DNA of 18,181 bases from a bacterium (GCA_024225875.1 JAAEMD010000472.1:1-18181); one strand, 5' to 3'. Counted from the stretch's first letter, positions 1 through 8,639 are shown. Numbers and translations: made by a program. The notes: generated from the sequence alone by a model not told the origin.

Positions 1-61
1 ACATAAACGAAGCCATTTGAAAACTTTAGTGTCGGACATTTTACTTTGGAACAGCTATATG
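1..61 (+). repeat. Right half of a dispersed palindromic repeat, with promoter-like boxes
   Basis: Bases 1-59 match the reverse complement of 9885-9944 with about four substitutions and one single-base indel. The match starts at the window edge, so the rest of this copy lies outside. It ends at the shared block CAGCTATA (52-59). Inside it are CGGACA (33-38), a 17-base spacer, and TATATG (56-61), which resemble a sigma-70 -35/-10 pair reading towards the metal-efflux operon. The repeat is seen directly. Its promoter role is inferred from the exact spacing, which recurs in both arms of the other copy. Confidence 0.75.
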
Positions 62-90
62 TTGGTTAAAGTATGTCTTCGGATAAAGAA

Positions 91-119
91 TTGTTTTGTG
101 AAATCGTAAGGTTTACGAT
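91..119 (+). promoter_or_regulatory. Possible promoter/operator of the efflux operon
   Basis: A 7-bp inverted repeat, ATCGTAA-GGT-TTACGAT (103-119), lies 20 bases upstream of the first ATG of the efflux operon. It overlaps a weak promoter-like pair, TTGTTT (91-96), 17 bases, TACGAT (114-119). An operator over the spacer and -10 would suit repression by a metal sensor of the ArsR, CopY or TetR type, but no regulator gene is present in the window. The repeat is visible; its function is inferred. The CGGACA-17-TATATG pair at 33-61 is an alternative promoter for the same operon. Confidence 0.4.
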
Positions 120-139
120 AAAATTTATTGAATAAAATC

Positions 140-562
140 ATGAATATATTTAATTTATTTAAGAAAGCCCCAAAGTATTTAGTATACTTATTACTCTTTG
201 CTATTGTTTTGAATGTTTTTTTTAGCAATCAAATTCTTTGCTTTGAACCTGATGGCCAAATAAATGTTGAATTTGCCACAGAACAATGTCAAATAGATAG
301 TAATATCACAAAGAATCTACTGGAACTTAATGCCAATAACCAATCTGATAATTTTTGTATAGATATGGCACTACAGCAAAAACTAGTATTTAATAATCAA
401 GATGAATTTCAATACAACTGTATATTATTAAATGCAAAGCCTGTTTCAATGGCGATAGAAGATAATGTAAGTCCTGAAATTGTTTCAATCATTATAAGTG
501 ATCGAGAAGCAATTCCTAAGCAATTTTTCAAACAAATAAACTCTACAATCCTTATAATTTAA
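140..562 (+). CDS. Small exported Cys-containing protein heading the metal-efflux operon
   Basis: This 140-residue protein has an N-terminal hydrophobic stretch (about residues 13-30) preceded by lysines, fitting a signal peptide or membrane anchor. The rest is polar and should lie in the periplasm. Four cysteines are present (34, 50, 73, 94), within LCFEPDGQ and FCIDMAL contexts. Short exported proteins with a similar Cys-x-(G/E)-xDG and C-(V/I)-D-(I/M) pattern are, as I recall, found just upstream of czcCBA-like operons, but I know no assigned function. Metal binding or handover to the pump is a reasonable guess from the cysteines and position. I chose the ATG at 140; an in-frame TTG at 128 would add four residues. 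Neither start has a strong ribosome binding site. The next gene starts 71 bases after the stop. Confidence 0.7.
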   Translation: MNIFNLFKKAPKYLVYLLLFAIVLNVFFSNQILCFEPDGQINVEFATEQCQIDSNITKNLLELNANNQSDNFCIDMALQQKLVFNNQDEFQYNCILLNAKPVSMAIEDNVSPEIVSIIISDREAIPKQFFKQINSTILII

Positions 563-580
563 AAAATCCTCTTTTTTTAT

Positions 581-607
581 TATTGCCTGCTTTCCAAACA
601 GGCAATA
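581..607. other. Hairpin in the leader of the CzcC-like gene
   Basis: ATTGCCTG (582-589) and CAGGCAAT (599-606) form a perfect stem, extended to 9 bp by T581-A607, around a 9-base loop. It lies between the small exported protein gene and the outer-membrane channel gene, 14 bases before the AAAGGAG ribosome binding site. No T-run follows it on the plus strand (the T-run at 572-578 precedes it), so it does not look like a standard terminator. It may be an RNA processing or stability element that separates expression of the first gene from the pump genes. Confidence 0.5.
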
Positions 608-633
608 TGTATCAATTTATGAAAGGAGAATTT

Positions 634-1899
634 ATGAGCAGCAAAATCAAACTATTTTTATCGTTATTACCTGTTTTTGTTATGGTTGATTTCGTGCAGG
701 CATCAGAAATAAATCCAACAGATAATATCTCAATGTCTCAAGTAGTTAACTTAGTTAAACTGCAAAATCTTGAAATCAAAGTTGCATCAGAGAATATTAA
801 ATCTAAAAAAGCGCTTTTAAAGCAGGCTGGAGTGTTACCAAATCCTGAGATTGAATTAGAATCAGAAAACATCTTTGGAAATGGCGGAAATACAGGCCTT
901 AAAAATGCAGAAACAACTGCAAAGACAGGCTTCCTGATTGAGTTGGGAGGGAAACGCTACTTTCGTGTTAAAGCAGCGCAAAAAAGAAAAGAAATATCAG
1001 AACTAGAGTATTTAAACGTACTTATTAATAAAATAATATCTTCATCTAAGATAGGAACCGAAATATTAAGACAACAGGAGCTTTTAATTCTGGATAAAGA
1101 ACGATTTAAAATCAATCAACTATTTTCAAAAGAAATAGAAGCCAGAGTTCAAAAGGGTCGCTTATCCGTTGTTGAGCAGAAAAGAGCAAATATGTTAGTT
1201 TTTCAAAGCAATCTAAAAATAAAACAAAGAAGACTAATGCTTAATAGTACTAAAAACCAATTAAGTGCTAGCTGGGGATATTCAGAGGCGCAGTTTGATT
1301 TATTAGAGGGCGACCTTTCGAACTTCGATTCTGTTACCCCCCTTAACATATTGGTGAATCGCCTTTCTGAAAATATAGCGCTGAAATTAAAAAGAGCTGA
1401 AGTTGAACTTGCTAAAGAAGAAATTAAATTCCAAAAGTCTCTTGGAACTCAAGATTTATTTATAGGCGGCGGTATTAAGCATGAAAACAGTAGTAATGAT
1501 AAATCATTTATTTTAAGCACCTCTATTCCAATTGCTATTTTTGATCAAAATTCTGCTGCTATTGAGTCATCAAACTCTAATCTTAAACAAAAAGAGCTTG
1601 CTATGAAAAATACTTTTATACAAGTTCAAAACAAGTTAAAAACACTTTACTTAGAAATTCAGATGTTAAAGATAGAAATCGATAGTCTTAGACAAGAAAT
1701 CATTCCAGAATCAAGAGAAATATTTAATACTCTTCAAGAAGGATATTTAAAAGGAAAATTCTCTTATTTGGAAGTTTTAGAATCTCAAAACACTTTATTT
1801 GAATTTAAAGAAAATTACATTGATACACTAGCTCAGTATCATTGCTTAATGCTTGAAACAAAATTATTAACAGGATTGTCCTTTGAAAGGAGTCGATAA
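634..1899 (+). CDS. czcC: CzcC-type outer-membrane efflux channel (TolC/OEP family)
   Basis: This 421-residue protein is the outer-membrane duct of a tripartite heavy-metal RND exporter and carries ions from the periplasm out of the cell. An N-terminal signal peptide (MSSKIKLFLSLLPVFVMVDF, then VQAS) is followed by the classic OEP pattern: the helix with AGVLPNPEIELESEN, a Gly-rich patch, and IELGGKR before a long charged coiled-coil region. A second such repeat near the C-terminus contains GYLKGKFSYLEVLESQ. Length matches the CzcC family (about 420). I chose the ATG at 634 because AAAGGAG (622-628) lies just upstream and translation begins directly with the signal peptide; an upstream TTG at 583 falls inside a hairpin. 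The stop overlaps the next start (TAATG at 1897-1901), implying translational coupling. The symbol reflects family, not proven metal. Confidence 0.9.
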   Translation: MSSKIKLFLSLLPVFVMVDFVQASEINPTDNISMSQVVNLVKLQNLEIKVASENIKSKKALLKQAGVLPNPEIELESENIFGNGGNTGLKNAETTAKTGFLIELGGKRYFRVKAAQKRKEISELEYLNVLINKIISSSKIGTEILRQQELLILDKERFKINQLFSKEIEARVQKGRLSVVEQKRANMLVFQSNLKIKQRRLMLNSTKNQLSASWGYSEAQFDLLEGDLSNFDSVTPLNILVNRLSENIALKLKRAEVELAKEEIKFQKSLGTQDLFIGGGIKHENSSNDKSFILSTSIPIAIFDQNSAAIESSNSNLKQKELAMKNTFIQVQNKLKTLYLEIQMLKIEIDSLRQEIIPESREIFNTLQEGYLKGKFSYLEVLESQNTLFEFKENYIDTLAQYHCLMLETKLLTGLSFERSR

Positions 1900-2843
1900 T
1901 GAAACGCTATTTAACTAAATTTTTTGTTTATCTGATTATCTTTAGCATGTTTTTATCAATTAATACTCTAGCTGTAGATAAAGAGCAGAATGAGGATGAA
2001 CACGATATGCATGAGGAAAAAGCAGTTGTACATATGGATGACAAGACTTTAAAGGAGTTTGGCGTAAAAATAAAAATAGCTAAAAGCGGATGGGTAAACA
2101 AAAAAGGACAATTTCCAGGTGAAATTAGAATCCATCTCGATTATTTAGCACATATTACTCCCAGGTTCCCAGGGGTAGTTAAGAAAATCTATCACCATAT
2201 TGGAGATACTGTAAAAAAAGGTGATTTGCTGGCTACTATAGAAAGCAATGATAGCCTGACTCCTTATAAAATTGCTTCTCCCATATCTGGTACTATCATT
2301 GAAAAACATTTAACACTTGGCGAAAGTATTGAGGCAAATTCACACGCTTTTGAAATTGCAGATCTGAATACTGTCTGGGTAACGTTTAGTGTTTTTCAAG
2401 GTAAAATCGGTGAAATTAAACAGGGTCAGAACGCGTCTATTCAATCTAGTAATGGAAAGGACCAGATAAACGGTACTATTTCTTATGTCTCGCCCATTGT
2501 TGACCCACAGACCAGAACCCAAATGGGGCGCATTGAATTATCAAATAAGAATCAGCGATGGAAACCTGGAATGTTTGTTGATGTAAATGTTGTTTATTCA
2601 AGCATAAAAGGAAAAGTAGTTGTCCCAAATACCGCAATCCAGAAAATTGATGATAAACCATTTGTTTTTGTTAGAAAAGGTGATGCATTTGAACCCCATC
2701 CAGTTAATCTTGGTGCATCTGATGAGAAATATGTAATAGTGAAATCTGGTCTTAAAGCAAGAACAGAGTATGTATCAGATGGAGGTTTTATCTTAAAGGC
2801 TGAAATTCAAAAAAATTCAATGGATGATGATCATTCACATTAA
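1899..2843 (+). CDS. czcB: CzcB/CusB-type periplasmic adaptor (membrane fusion protein)
   Basis: This 314-residue adaptor bridges the inner-membrane pump and the outer-membrane channel. It begins with a signal peptide (about residues 1-25, ending NTLA), followed by an acidic, His/Met-containing stretch (EDEHDMHEEK, then VVHMDD) and ends in DDDHSH; both tails are plausible metal-binding sites. The middle holds the lipoyl-like hairpin halves (HHIGDTVKKGDLLATIES and SPISGTIIEKHLTLGESIE) and the barrel domain (DLNTVWVTFSVFQ, VDPQTRTQMGRIELSN, WKPGMFVDVNV). It is short for the family, with no extra N-terminal metal-binding domain. GAAAGGAG precedes the ATG, which overlaps the upstream stop; the pump gene starts 12 bases after its stop. 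This is a three-gene coupled operon. Confidence 0.9.
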   Translation: MKRYLTKFFVYLIIFSMFLSINTLAVDKEQNEDEHDMHEEKAVVHMDDKTLKEFGVKIKIAKSGWVNKKGQFPGEIRIHLDYLAHITPRFPGVVKKIYHHIGDTVKKGDLLATIESNDSLTPYKIASPISGTIIEKHLTLGESIEANSHAFEIADLNTVWVTFSVFQGKIGEIKQGQNASIQSSNGKDQINGTISYVSPIVDPQTRTQMGRIELSNKNQRWKPGMFVDVNVVYSSIKGKVVVPNTAIQKIDDKPFVFVRKGDAFEPHPVNLGASDEKYVIVKSGLKARTEYVSDGGFILKAEIQKNSMDDDHSH

Positions 2844-2854
2844 AGGAGACAGTC

Positions 2855-5800
2855 ATGAAAAGATGGATTAATTTTGGCCTGAAAAATCGTCTGCTGATGT
2901 TAGTTTTGGCAATTGTGGTAATGATTACTGGTTATATGAGTTATCAGAAGCTGCCGATAGATGCATTTCCTGATGTATCACCTAATCTAGTACAAGTTTT
3001 TACAACTACAGAAGGGTTAGCACCAGAAGAAATAGAAAAATATGTTACTTTTCCAGTTGAAACAGCAATGAACGGTCTTCCTGGTATCCAAAAAATAAGG
3101 TCAGTATCCAATTTTGGTTTATCTGTTGTGAATATATATTTTGAAGATTCCATGGACTTATATTTTGCCAGACAATTGGTCGGTGAGCGTTTGCTTGAAG
3201 CAAGAGAACAAATTCCGGAAGGATTTGGTGAGCCAGAGTTAGGACCGATAGCTACTGGCATGGGCTTAGTCTTGTTCTATTATCTGGAAGACTCAACAGG
3301 TATGCGAAGTCTTACCGAGCTACGCTCAATTCAAGATTGGATCATAAAATTTCAACTTCAGAATGTACCTGGTGTAACAGAAGTGTTGGGTATTGGTGGT
3401 TATGAAAAGCAGTTTCATGTGGTTATTAATCCCCATGCATTGTTGCAATATCATGTAACATTACCTCAGGTTATTGAAAAGATTAAGGCGAATAATCTTA
3501 ATGTGGGAGCACAATTCATTGAGAAAAACAGTGAGGAGTATATTGTCAGATCGATAGGACTGGCAACCTCTATTGAGGATATATCAAATATTGTTATAAA
3601 TTCTGAAAAAGGCACGCCTGTTTATTTAAAAGATTTAGCGGAGATTGAAATTGGGGGGGCTGTCCGTCGAGGAATACAAACCAGAAATGGAGTTGGCGAA
3701 GTTGTTGCCGGTATGGTTGTTAAGTTATTTGGCACAAATTCATCAACAGTGATATCAGCTGTTGAACAATCATTAGATCGACTCAATAAATCGCTGCCGG
3801 AAGGCTTAAAAATTGTACCTTATTATGAACAAAAGTCATTGGTAGCGGCATGTGTTCAAACAGTAACCAATGCCTTGCTTCAAGGTATTTTATTAGTAGT
3901 TTTCGTGCTATTTGTATTTATGGGAGGCATTAGACCTGGCTTAGTTGTTACACTATCAATCCCTTTTTCTGTTTTATTTGCTTTAACTGGTATGCATCTG
4001 TTTGGTATTTCTGCCAACCTCATGTCTTTTGGGGGACTTGCAATTGCTATTGGAATCATGGTGGATGGCACAATTGTTCTGATTGAAAATATTGACAGGA
4101 TCTTAAAAGAACCAACTAAAAGCGAATCAAGAATTCATGAGATTTCACGCGCTTGCGTTGAGGTTGCCAAGCCTGTAATGTTTGCAATTACTATTATTAT
4201 AGTAGTGTTTCTTCCACTGTTGACACTTCAAGGTGTTGAAGGCAAAACGTTTAAGCCTCTAGCCTTTACAATTGCGCTCTCTATGTTAGGTTCTCTTCTT
4301 TTTGCAATTCTAATAGCACCGGCCATGTCATATTTTTTGATGAAAGAACCTGATTCAAAAGAAAAATCTAATGAGGTATGGATTATTAGAAAAATACAAG
4401 AACCATATAAAAAACTAGTTCAATTCTTTATTTTTAAACGTATCTATGCCGTTTTGCTGGCAGTTGTTTTTATCATTGTCGGAATTGTTGTTTTTCCAGG
4501 ATTAGGGTCAGAATTTACACCTGAGCTACAAGAAGGAACGCTGATACTCCGTTTGGCTATGGCGCCTTCCATCTCTCTAAATAAAAGTAAACAGCTTACA
4601 ATGATCGTTGAGAAAAAATTGATGCGGATCAAAGAAATTAGTGGCGTTGTTTCACGTATTGGTAGAGGCGAAGTTGGTGCGCATGCTGACCCCATAAATA
4701 GCGCTGAAATGTATATATTACTAAAACCTAAAAATAACTGGAGAGTAAAATCTCAAAAAGAATTAAAAGAGCTTATCAGAAAAGACCTTGGGGAAACACC
4801 TGGAATATTAACCAGCTTTACGCAACCAATAGCTATGACAATAGATGAGTTACTGGAAGGCATTAAAGCTGATTTAGCTATAAAATTATTTGGTGATGAT
4901 TTAGAATTGCTAAAACAAACTGCTGATAAAATAGCTGCTGTTGTTCAAACGGTAAATGGTGCTAAAGATATCCAGGTAGACCAAATTGCAGGGACTCCAC
5001 AGCTTCAAATCAAAATTAATCGCCAGGCTATTGCTAAATATGGGATTAATGTTGCAGATGCTCAAAGCATTATTCAATCCGCTATTGGAGGCGAAATTGT
5101 TGGTCAGGTTTTTGAAGATATCAGGCGTTTTGATATCCTGGTTCGATTCAAACAAAAATTTAGAGATAACAAAGAAGATATTGAGGGGTTATTAGTGGAT
5201 GGTCCAAATGGTCTCAAAATCCCATTATCTCAACTTGCCTCAATTGAAGAAATAACAGGACCCAGGCAAATAACTCGTGAAAATAATCAGCGATTCATTA
5301 CAATTCAATGTAATGTTTCAGGTAGAGATATTGGATCTTTTGTTGAAGAAACACAACGTGTTATTAATCAAAAAATAAAGTTGCCAATCGGTTATTTTAC
5401 TACGTGGGGTGGTCAATTTAGATTGCAGCAAGAAGCCAATAAACGTTTTGCGATTGTAATCCCTTTAACAATCGGCCTCGTCTTTTTCTTGTTGTTTTTA
5501 CATTTTAATTCTGTGAAAAATGCATTGTTGATTTTATTGAATATCCCACTTGCTCTTGTTGGTGGCGTTGTTGCGCTTTGGATTACAGGACAGAACTTAT
5601 CCGTACCATCATCTGTAGGTTTCATTGCGCTATTTGGTATTGCACTAGGAAATGGGATGGTTTTAGTTGTTTATTTGAATCATTTATTGCGTGAAGGTTT
5701 TTCAATGACACAAGCTTCTATTCGTGGTGCTGTGTTACGTTTAAAACCTGTACTCATGACAGCTTTAACAACAGCTTTAGGATTAATTCCACTTTTGTTT

Positions 5801-5953
5801 TCAGCAGGGACTGGAAGCGAAGTTCAAAGGCCATTAGCTACAGTTGTGGTTGGAGGACTTATCAGTTCAACAATTTTAACATTATTAGTAATTCCAGCAA
5901 TTTATAAATGGTTTGCTATAAACGTAGAAAAGGAGGTGGTATCAGTAGATTAG
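2855..5953 (+). CDS. czcA: CzcA-type heavy-metal RND efflux pump
   Basis: At 1032 residues this is a full-length inner-membrane proton/cation antiporter of the HME-RND family. It shows the typical start (NRLLMLVLAIVVMITGYMSY, then PIDAFPDVSPNLVQV), periplasmic porter domains, and two sets of membrane helices. In TM4 the pattern is AIGIMVDGTIVLIEN: D404 and E411 match CzcA D408 and E415, while the CzcA D402 position is Ala398. From a remembered alignment, two Met sites that bind Cu/Ag in CusA appear replaced here (Ser and Glu), and the stretch ELLEGIKADLAIKLFGDD looks Czc/Cnr-like, so a divalent cation is the likelier substrate. AAAGGAGA precedes the ATG. No strong terminator follows. Metal identity is inferred, the family call is firm. 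Confidence 0.93.
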   Translation: MKRWINFGLKNRLLMLVLAIVVMITGYMSYQKLPIDAFPDVSPNLVQVFTTTEGLAPEEIEKYVTFPVETAMNGLPGIQKIRSVSNFGLSVVNIYFEDSMDLYFARQLVGERLLEAREQIPEGFGEPELGPIATGMGLVLFYYLEDSTGMRSLTELRSIQDWIIKFQLQNVPGVTEVLGIGGYEKQFHVVINPHALLQYHVTLPQVIEKIKANNLNVGAQFIEKNSEEYIVRSIGLATSIEDISNIVINSEKGTPVYLKDLAEIEIGGAVRRGIQTRNGVGEVVAGMVVKLFGTNSSTVISAVEQSLDRLNKSLPEGLKIVPYYEQKSLVAACVQTVTNALLQGILLVVFVLFVFMGGIRPGLVVTLSIPFSVLFALTGMHLFGISANLMSFGGLAIAIGIMVDGTIVLIENIDRILKEPTKSESRIHEISRACVEVAKPVMFAITIIIVVFLPLLTLQGVEGKTFKPLAFTIALSMLGSLLFAILIAPAMSYFLMKEPDSKEKSNEVWIIRKIQEPYKKLVQFFIFKRIYAVLLAVVFIIVGIVVFPGLGSEFTPELQEGTLILRLAMAPSISLNKSKQLTMIVEKKLMRIKEISGVVSRIGRGEVGAHADPINSAEMYILLKPKNNWRVKSQKELKELIRKDLGETPGILTSFTQPIAMTIDELLEGIKADLAIKLFGDDLELLKQTADKIAAVVQTVNGAKDIQVDQIAGTPQLQIKINRQAIAKYGINVADAQSIIQSAIGGEIVGQVFEDIRRFDILVRFKQKFRDNKEDIEGLLVDGPNGLKIPLSQLASIEEITGPRQITRENNQRFITIQCNVSGRDIGSFVEETQRVINQKIKLPIGYFTTWGGQFRLQQEANKRFAIVIPLTIGLVFFLLFLHFNSVKNALLILLNIPLALVGGVVALWITGQNLSVPSSVGFIALFGIALGNGMVLVVYLNHLLREGFSMTQASIRGAVLRLKPVLMTALTTALGLIPLLFSAGTGSEVQRPLATVVVGGLISSTILTLLVIPAIYKWFAINVEKEVVSVD

Positions 5954-6152
5954 TTTTAAATATAGCTGACAGCTTCACTGCCCGGCATCACATAAAATTT
6001 ATAAATAAGCTGGAATCATCTTTTGATGCTGACCAGGCTGATTAATTAATAAATTGTTTTACAAGTTTAATATATCAATTGTTTCAGCTTAAAAAAAATG
6101 ATAAGAATATTAATTAATTTAGATAGAATTATAAATATAAAGGATATTGAAC

Positions 6153-7364
6153 ATGAGTATTAAGTATAAAGTAATTTCTATGAATAGAATTTTTAAACAA
6201 AACTCTAAAAAATGTTTTCCCAGGAAGTGGTCTGATTATAATAAATTGATGGAGGAAAAGAAAAATCTTAGTAAACATGATAACTCAAGCCTGAAAATGT
6301 ATCTATATTTAGATTCTGTATTAAACTTCTATGTTGATGAAACATATAAGCACGTATTACCTGTAGATATAATTGACATCTTAAAAAAATACCTGAATAT
6401 TTTGGATGTCGTAAACAAAGATTTGTTAGAATGGTGTCAATTGGTTGAAAATATACGTTTCAAATCTTTTGATTCTGAAATAACTCAACCAATTTCAGAG
6501 CTGAGCCTCTCATTGAAGATGAAGGAAGAGGAATTGTGTGTTGATTTTAAATTTATGACTTCATTCGACAGTAAATTGCGTAGTAAAATATTTAAAATAC
6601 TCTATAAACACAATAAAGAAAAATGCTCTACAATCATCAGTAAATCAAAGTTATTACCTGGATTATCAAACATTAATAATAATTCAAAGGAGAACTATGA
6701 TAAAAGTAAGATAAAAATTCGTTGTATTAACTCAACTAAACTTCATCACTACGGCTATCAAGCAAGTGTTAGGGGTACTGAAATTAGCGCTTTAGTGTGT
6801 CTTGATATTATCAATGCACTGATTTTTTTCACACAAGAAAAAATTGATGTTGTCATTAAAGGTGATTTTTTATCATTTAATAATGAAGACTATTCTTTTT
6901 TTTATGAGAAAGTATACAATATATGTAGATTTTTTAATGTCTCTGAATCTTTATCTAAGAACTTATTTAACTTCTATCCATCATGCTATGGTATAAAAAA
7001 GATTAGTAATGAAATTAAAAAAAACATTGAACAGAAATATAAGGATTTTGTTTTTTTATCAACATCACTGGATTCATCTAACCATAACATCGACAAAGAA
7101 AAAAGTAACGGCACTTTGCTATTTATTAAATTTGAATCGATAATAGATAACCGTTATATGCTTACTTTAGGAAAATATGCTGAAAATAAAATATCCCATA
7201 TATCAGAAGATGAGAAGAAATATTCCTTTAAGAATACAATTTTAGATTCAGCAGAGATGACGCGTGTTAAAGAATGTAATCAAAGTTCTTTTCATATCAA
7301 TTTTTTAGATTTAGTCTTCATAATGGGTAATATCCACAAAAACAGGGAAGCTTTTGCACTATAA
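6153..7364 (+). CDS. Unrecognised 403-residue protein
   Basis: I do not recognise this protein. It has no signal peptide and no clear transmembrane helix, and is very rich in Lys, Asn, Ser and Ile, so it is probably cytoplasmic or secreted by a non-Sec route. The middle contains GYQASVRGTEISALVCLDIINALIFFTQEK, the least polar part and most likely a folded core. Ten or so cysteines are scattered without a zinc-binding spacing. The ATG at 6153 is preceded by AAAGGA with suitable spacing; an in-frame TTG at 6147 is less likely. The gene stands alone: 199 bases from the pump gene and 86 from the next signal peptide start. Its base composition is visibly more AT-rich than the efflux or iron genes, suggesting recent acquisition. 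Confidence 0.75.
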   Translation: MSIKYKVISMNRIFKQNSKKCFPRKWSDYNKLMEEKKNLSKHDNSSLKMYLYLDSVLNFYVDETYKHVLPVDIIDILKKYLNILDVVNKDLLEWCQLVENIRFKSFDSEITQPISELSLSLKMKEEELCVDFKFMTSFDSKLRSKIFKILYKHNKEKCSTIISKSKLLPGLSNINNNSKENYDKSKIKIRCINSTKLHHYGYQASVRGTEISALVCLDIINALIFFTQEKIDVVIKGDFLSFNNEDYSFFYEKVYNICRFFNVSESLSKNLFNFYPSCYGIKKISNEIKKNIEQKYKDFVFLSTSLDSSNHNIDKEKSNGTLLFIKFESIIDNRYMLTLGKYAENKISHISEDEKKYSFKNTILDSAEMTRVKECNQSSFHINFLDLVFIMGNIHKNREAFAL

Positions 7365-7450
7365 ATAAGCATATCTTTTTCAGGTTTATTTAATTGTCCT
7401 TTTTTAAGGATGTTGTTCAGATTAGTATTTTTGCTGTATATTTTTCAATT

Positions 7451-8503
7451 ATGAAACGAATACAGATAATTATTGCCGGCTTACTCTTATCTGTGTTTTG
7501 CAGCTTAAGTTTTGCTGAAACTCAAGGACAAAACTACAGGATTTATCCGGACGCTGAAAATGATAATCTCTTTTCTTATGATTTTTATACTCAAAACAAG
7601 CTTAAAATAGCTGGCGGTTATACAGGTTATATTGTTGGTGCTGTAAGCTCATTTGTTGTACTGGCAGGAGTTTCTGGTTATCCTCTTTATTCATTACTAG
7701 TCATGCCTTTTGGTGCTGCTGTCGGCAGTGCACTTGGTGTTTATGCAGCCGGTGACATGCAGGAAGAGCAGGGATCGTTAGTAAATACCTGTTTTGGTGC
7801 AGGATTTGGTTCTATAGCTGGGACTTTACTTTATATGATCCCATTTGCTGGGTTGTTTGCAGGGCCAGTGCCTGCTGTTGCCTGTGCTGTAAAAGAATAT
7901 AACAAGTCTGCTATTAGAAAAAACCATTATCAATACGAACATATTAATCATAATCTATCCATTAATCCTGTTGGCACAGCAATAAGTACAGGTAAAATAA
8001 TTGGCTTATCCAGGCATAATGCTGCTCCTGTAAAGTTAGGTTTTGAATCTAAATTAGACAGGCACAAAACATGGTATAACCAGATAACTTATAAAAACTC
8101 GGACATACGTGAGTATGATTACTGGCTTGAAAAAGATAATTCAGGAAAATGGCACGAAAAACAGTATGGTATCAGCAGTAAGGTTCGATTTTATCAAAAA
8201 ACAGCTCTGGAAGGATTTTACTGGGGTCTCGGCAGTTCGTTGTTTTATTCTTCGGTCAGTATAATAAATAACTCTACTTCTCTTAAGAATGTTTATCCAG
8301 GTAAGGGATGGTTTATTGCTCCATCTTTAGAAGCTGGTTATACGTGCTATCTCTTTGATAAGGTTTCATTGAATTTTGGTTATAATCTGGAAATCCCTGT
8401 TGCACTGAATAAAACAGGATCGCCCGAAAAAAACTATCAAAAAATTTCTCTTTCAGAGCTGTTATTTCAAGGAGCAGTTATTCAGGTTGGTTATTCATTC
8501 TAA
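7451..8503 (+). CDS. Exported glycine-rich protein with a barrel-like C-terminus
   Basis: The 350-residue product starts with a clear signal peptide (MKRIQIIIAGLLLSVFCSLS, then FA before ETQ). Residues of roughly 45-150 are Gly/Ala-rich hydrophobic segments resembling a glycine zipper (GGYTGYIVGAVSS, FGAAVGSALGVYAAGD, CFGAGFGSIAGTLLY), separated by a charged turn (DMQEEQG). From about residue 190 the pattern changes to alternating polar/aromatic strands ending in IQVGYSF, which fits outer-membrane barrel strands and a terminal Phe sorting signal. I know no named family with this order. The ATG at 7451 was chosen for the signal peptide; an upstream in-frame TTG at 7394 would bury it. No ribosome binding site precedes the ATG, and TTGTTC (7413-7418), 18 bases, TATATT (7437-7442) would give an almost leaderless transcript. 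Confidence 0.75.
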   Translation: MKRIQIIIAGLLLSVFCSLSFAETQGQNYRIYPDAENDNLFSYDFYTQNKLKIAGGYTGYIVGAVSSFVVLAGVSGYPLYSLLVMPFGAAVGSALGVYAAGDMQEEQGSLVNTCFGAGFGSIAGTLLYMIPFAGLFAGPVPAVACAVKEYNKSAIRKNHYQYEHINHNLSINPVGTAISTGKIIGLSRHNAAPVKLGFESKLDRHKTWYNQITYKNSDIREYDYWLEKDNSGKWHEKQYGISSKVRFYQKTALEGFYWGLGSSLFYSSVSIINNSTSLKNVYPGKGWFIAPSLEAGYTCYLFDKVSLNFGYNLEIPVALNKTGSPEKNYQKISLSELLFQGAVIQVGYSF

Positions 8504-8639
8504 AATCATAACACATATACTGCCTGTAAAATCCTGTAGAAACCAGAGATAAATTATAATGAAAAAAAAATTCGAGCTGCTTCTTCAAAAATCTCAGGAA
8601 AAACTAAATCAGCTGTCAGGGATATTGATATAATCCAGA

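Noticed and set aside
2340..2661. Overlapping minus-strand frames inside the adaptor gene, and similar ones inside the pump gene
   Set aside because: They are opposite-frame shadows of well-supported genes, without ribosome binding sites or recognisable domains.
7397..7410. Small TCCTT-TTTT-AAGGA hairpin after the orphan gene
   Set aside because: The stem is only five base pairs with no following T-run, too weak to call a terminator.
8559..8633. 24-codon frame starting MKKKFELLLQ in the gap between convergent genes
   Set aside because: No ribosome binding site and too short to judge; it is likely chance in AT-rich DNA.
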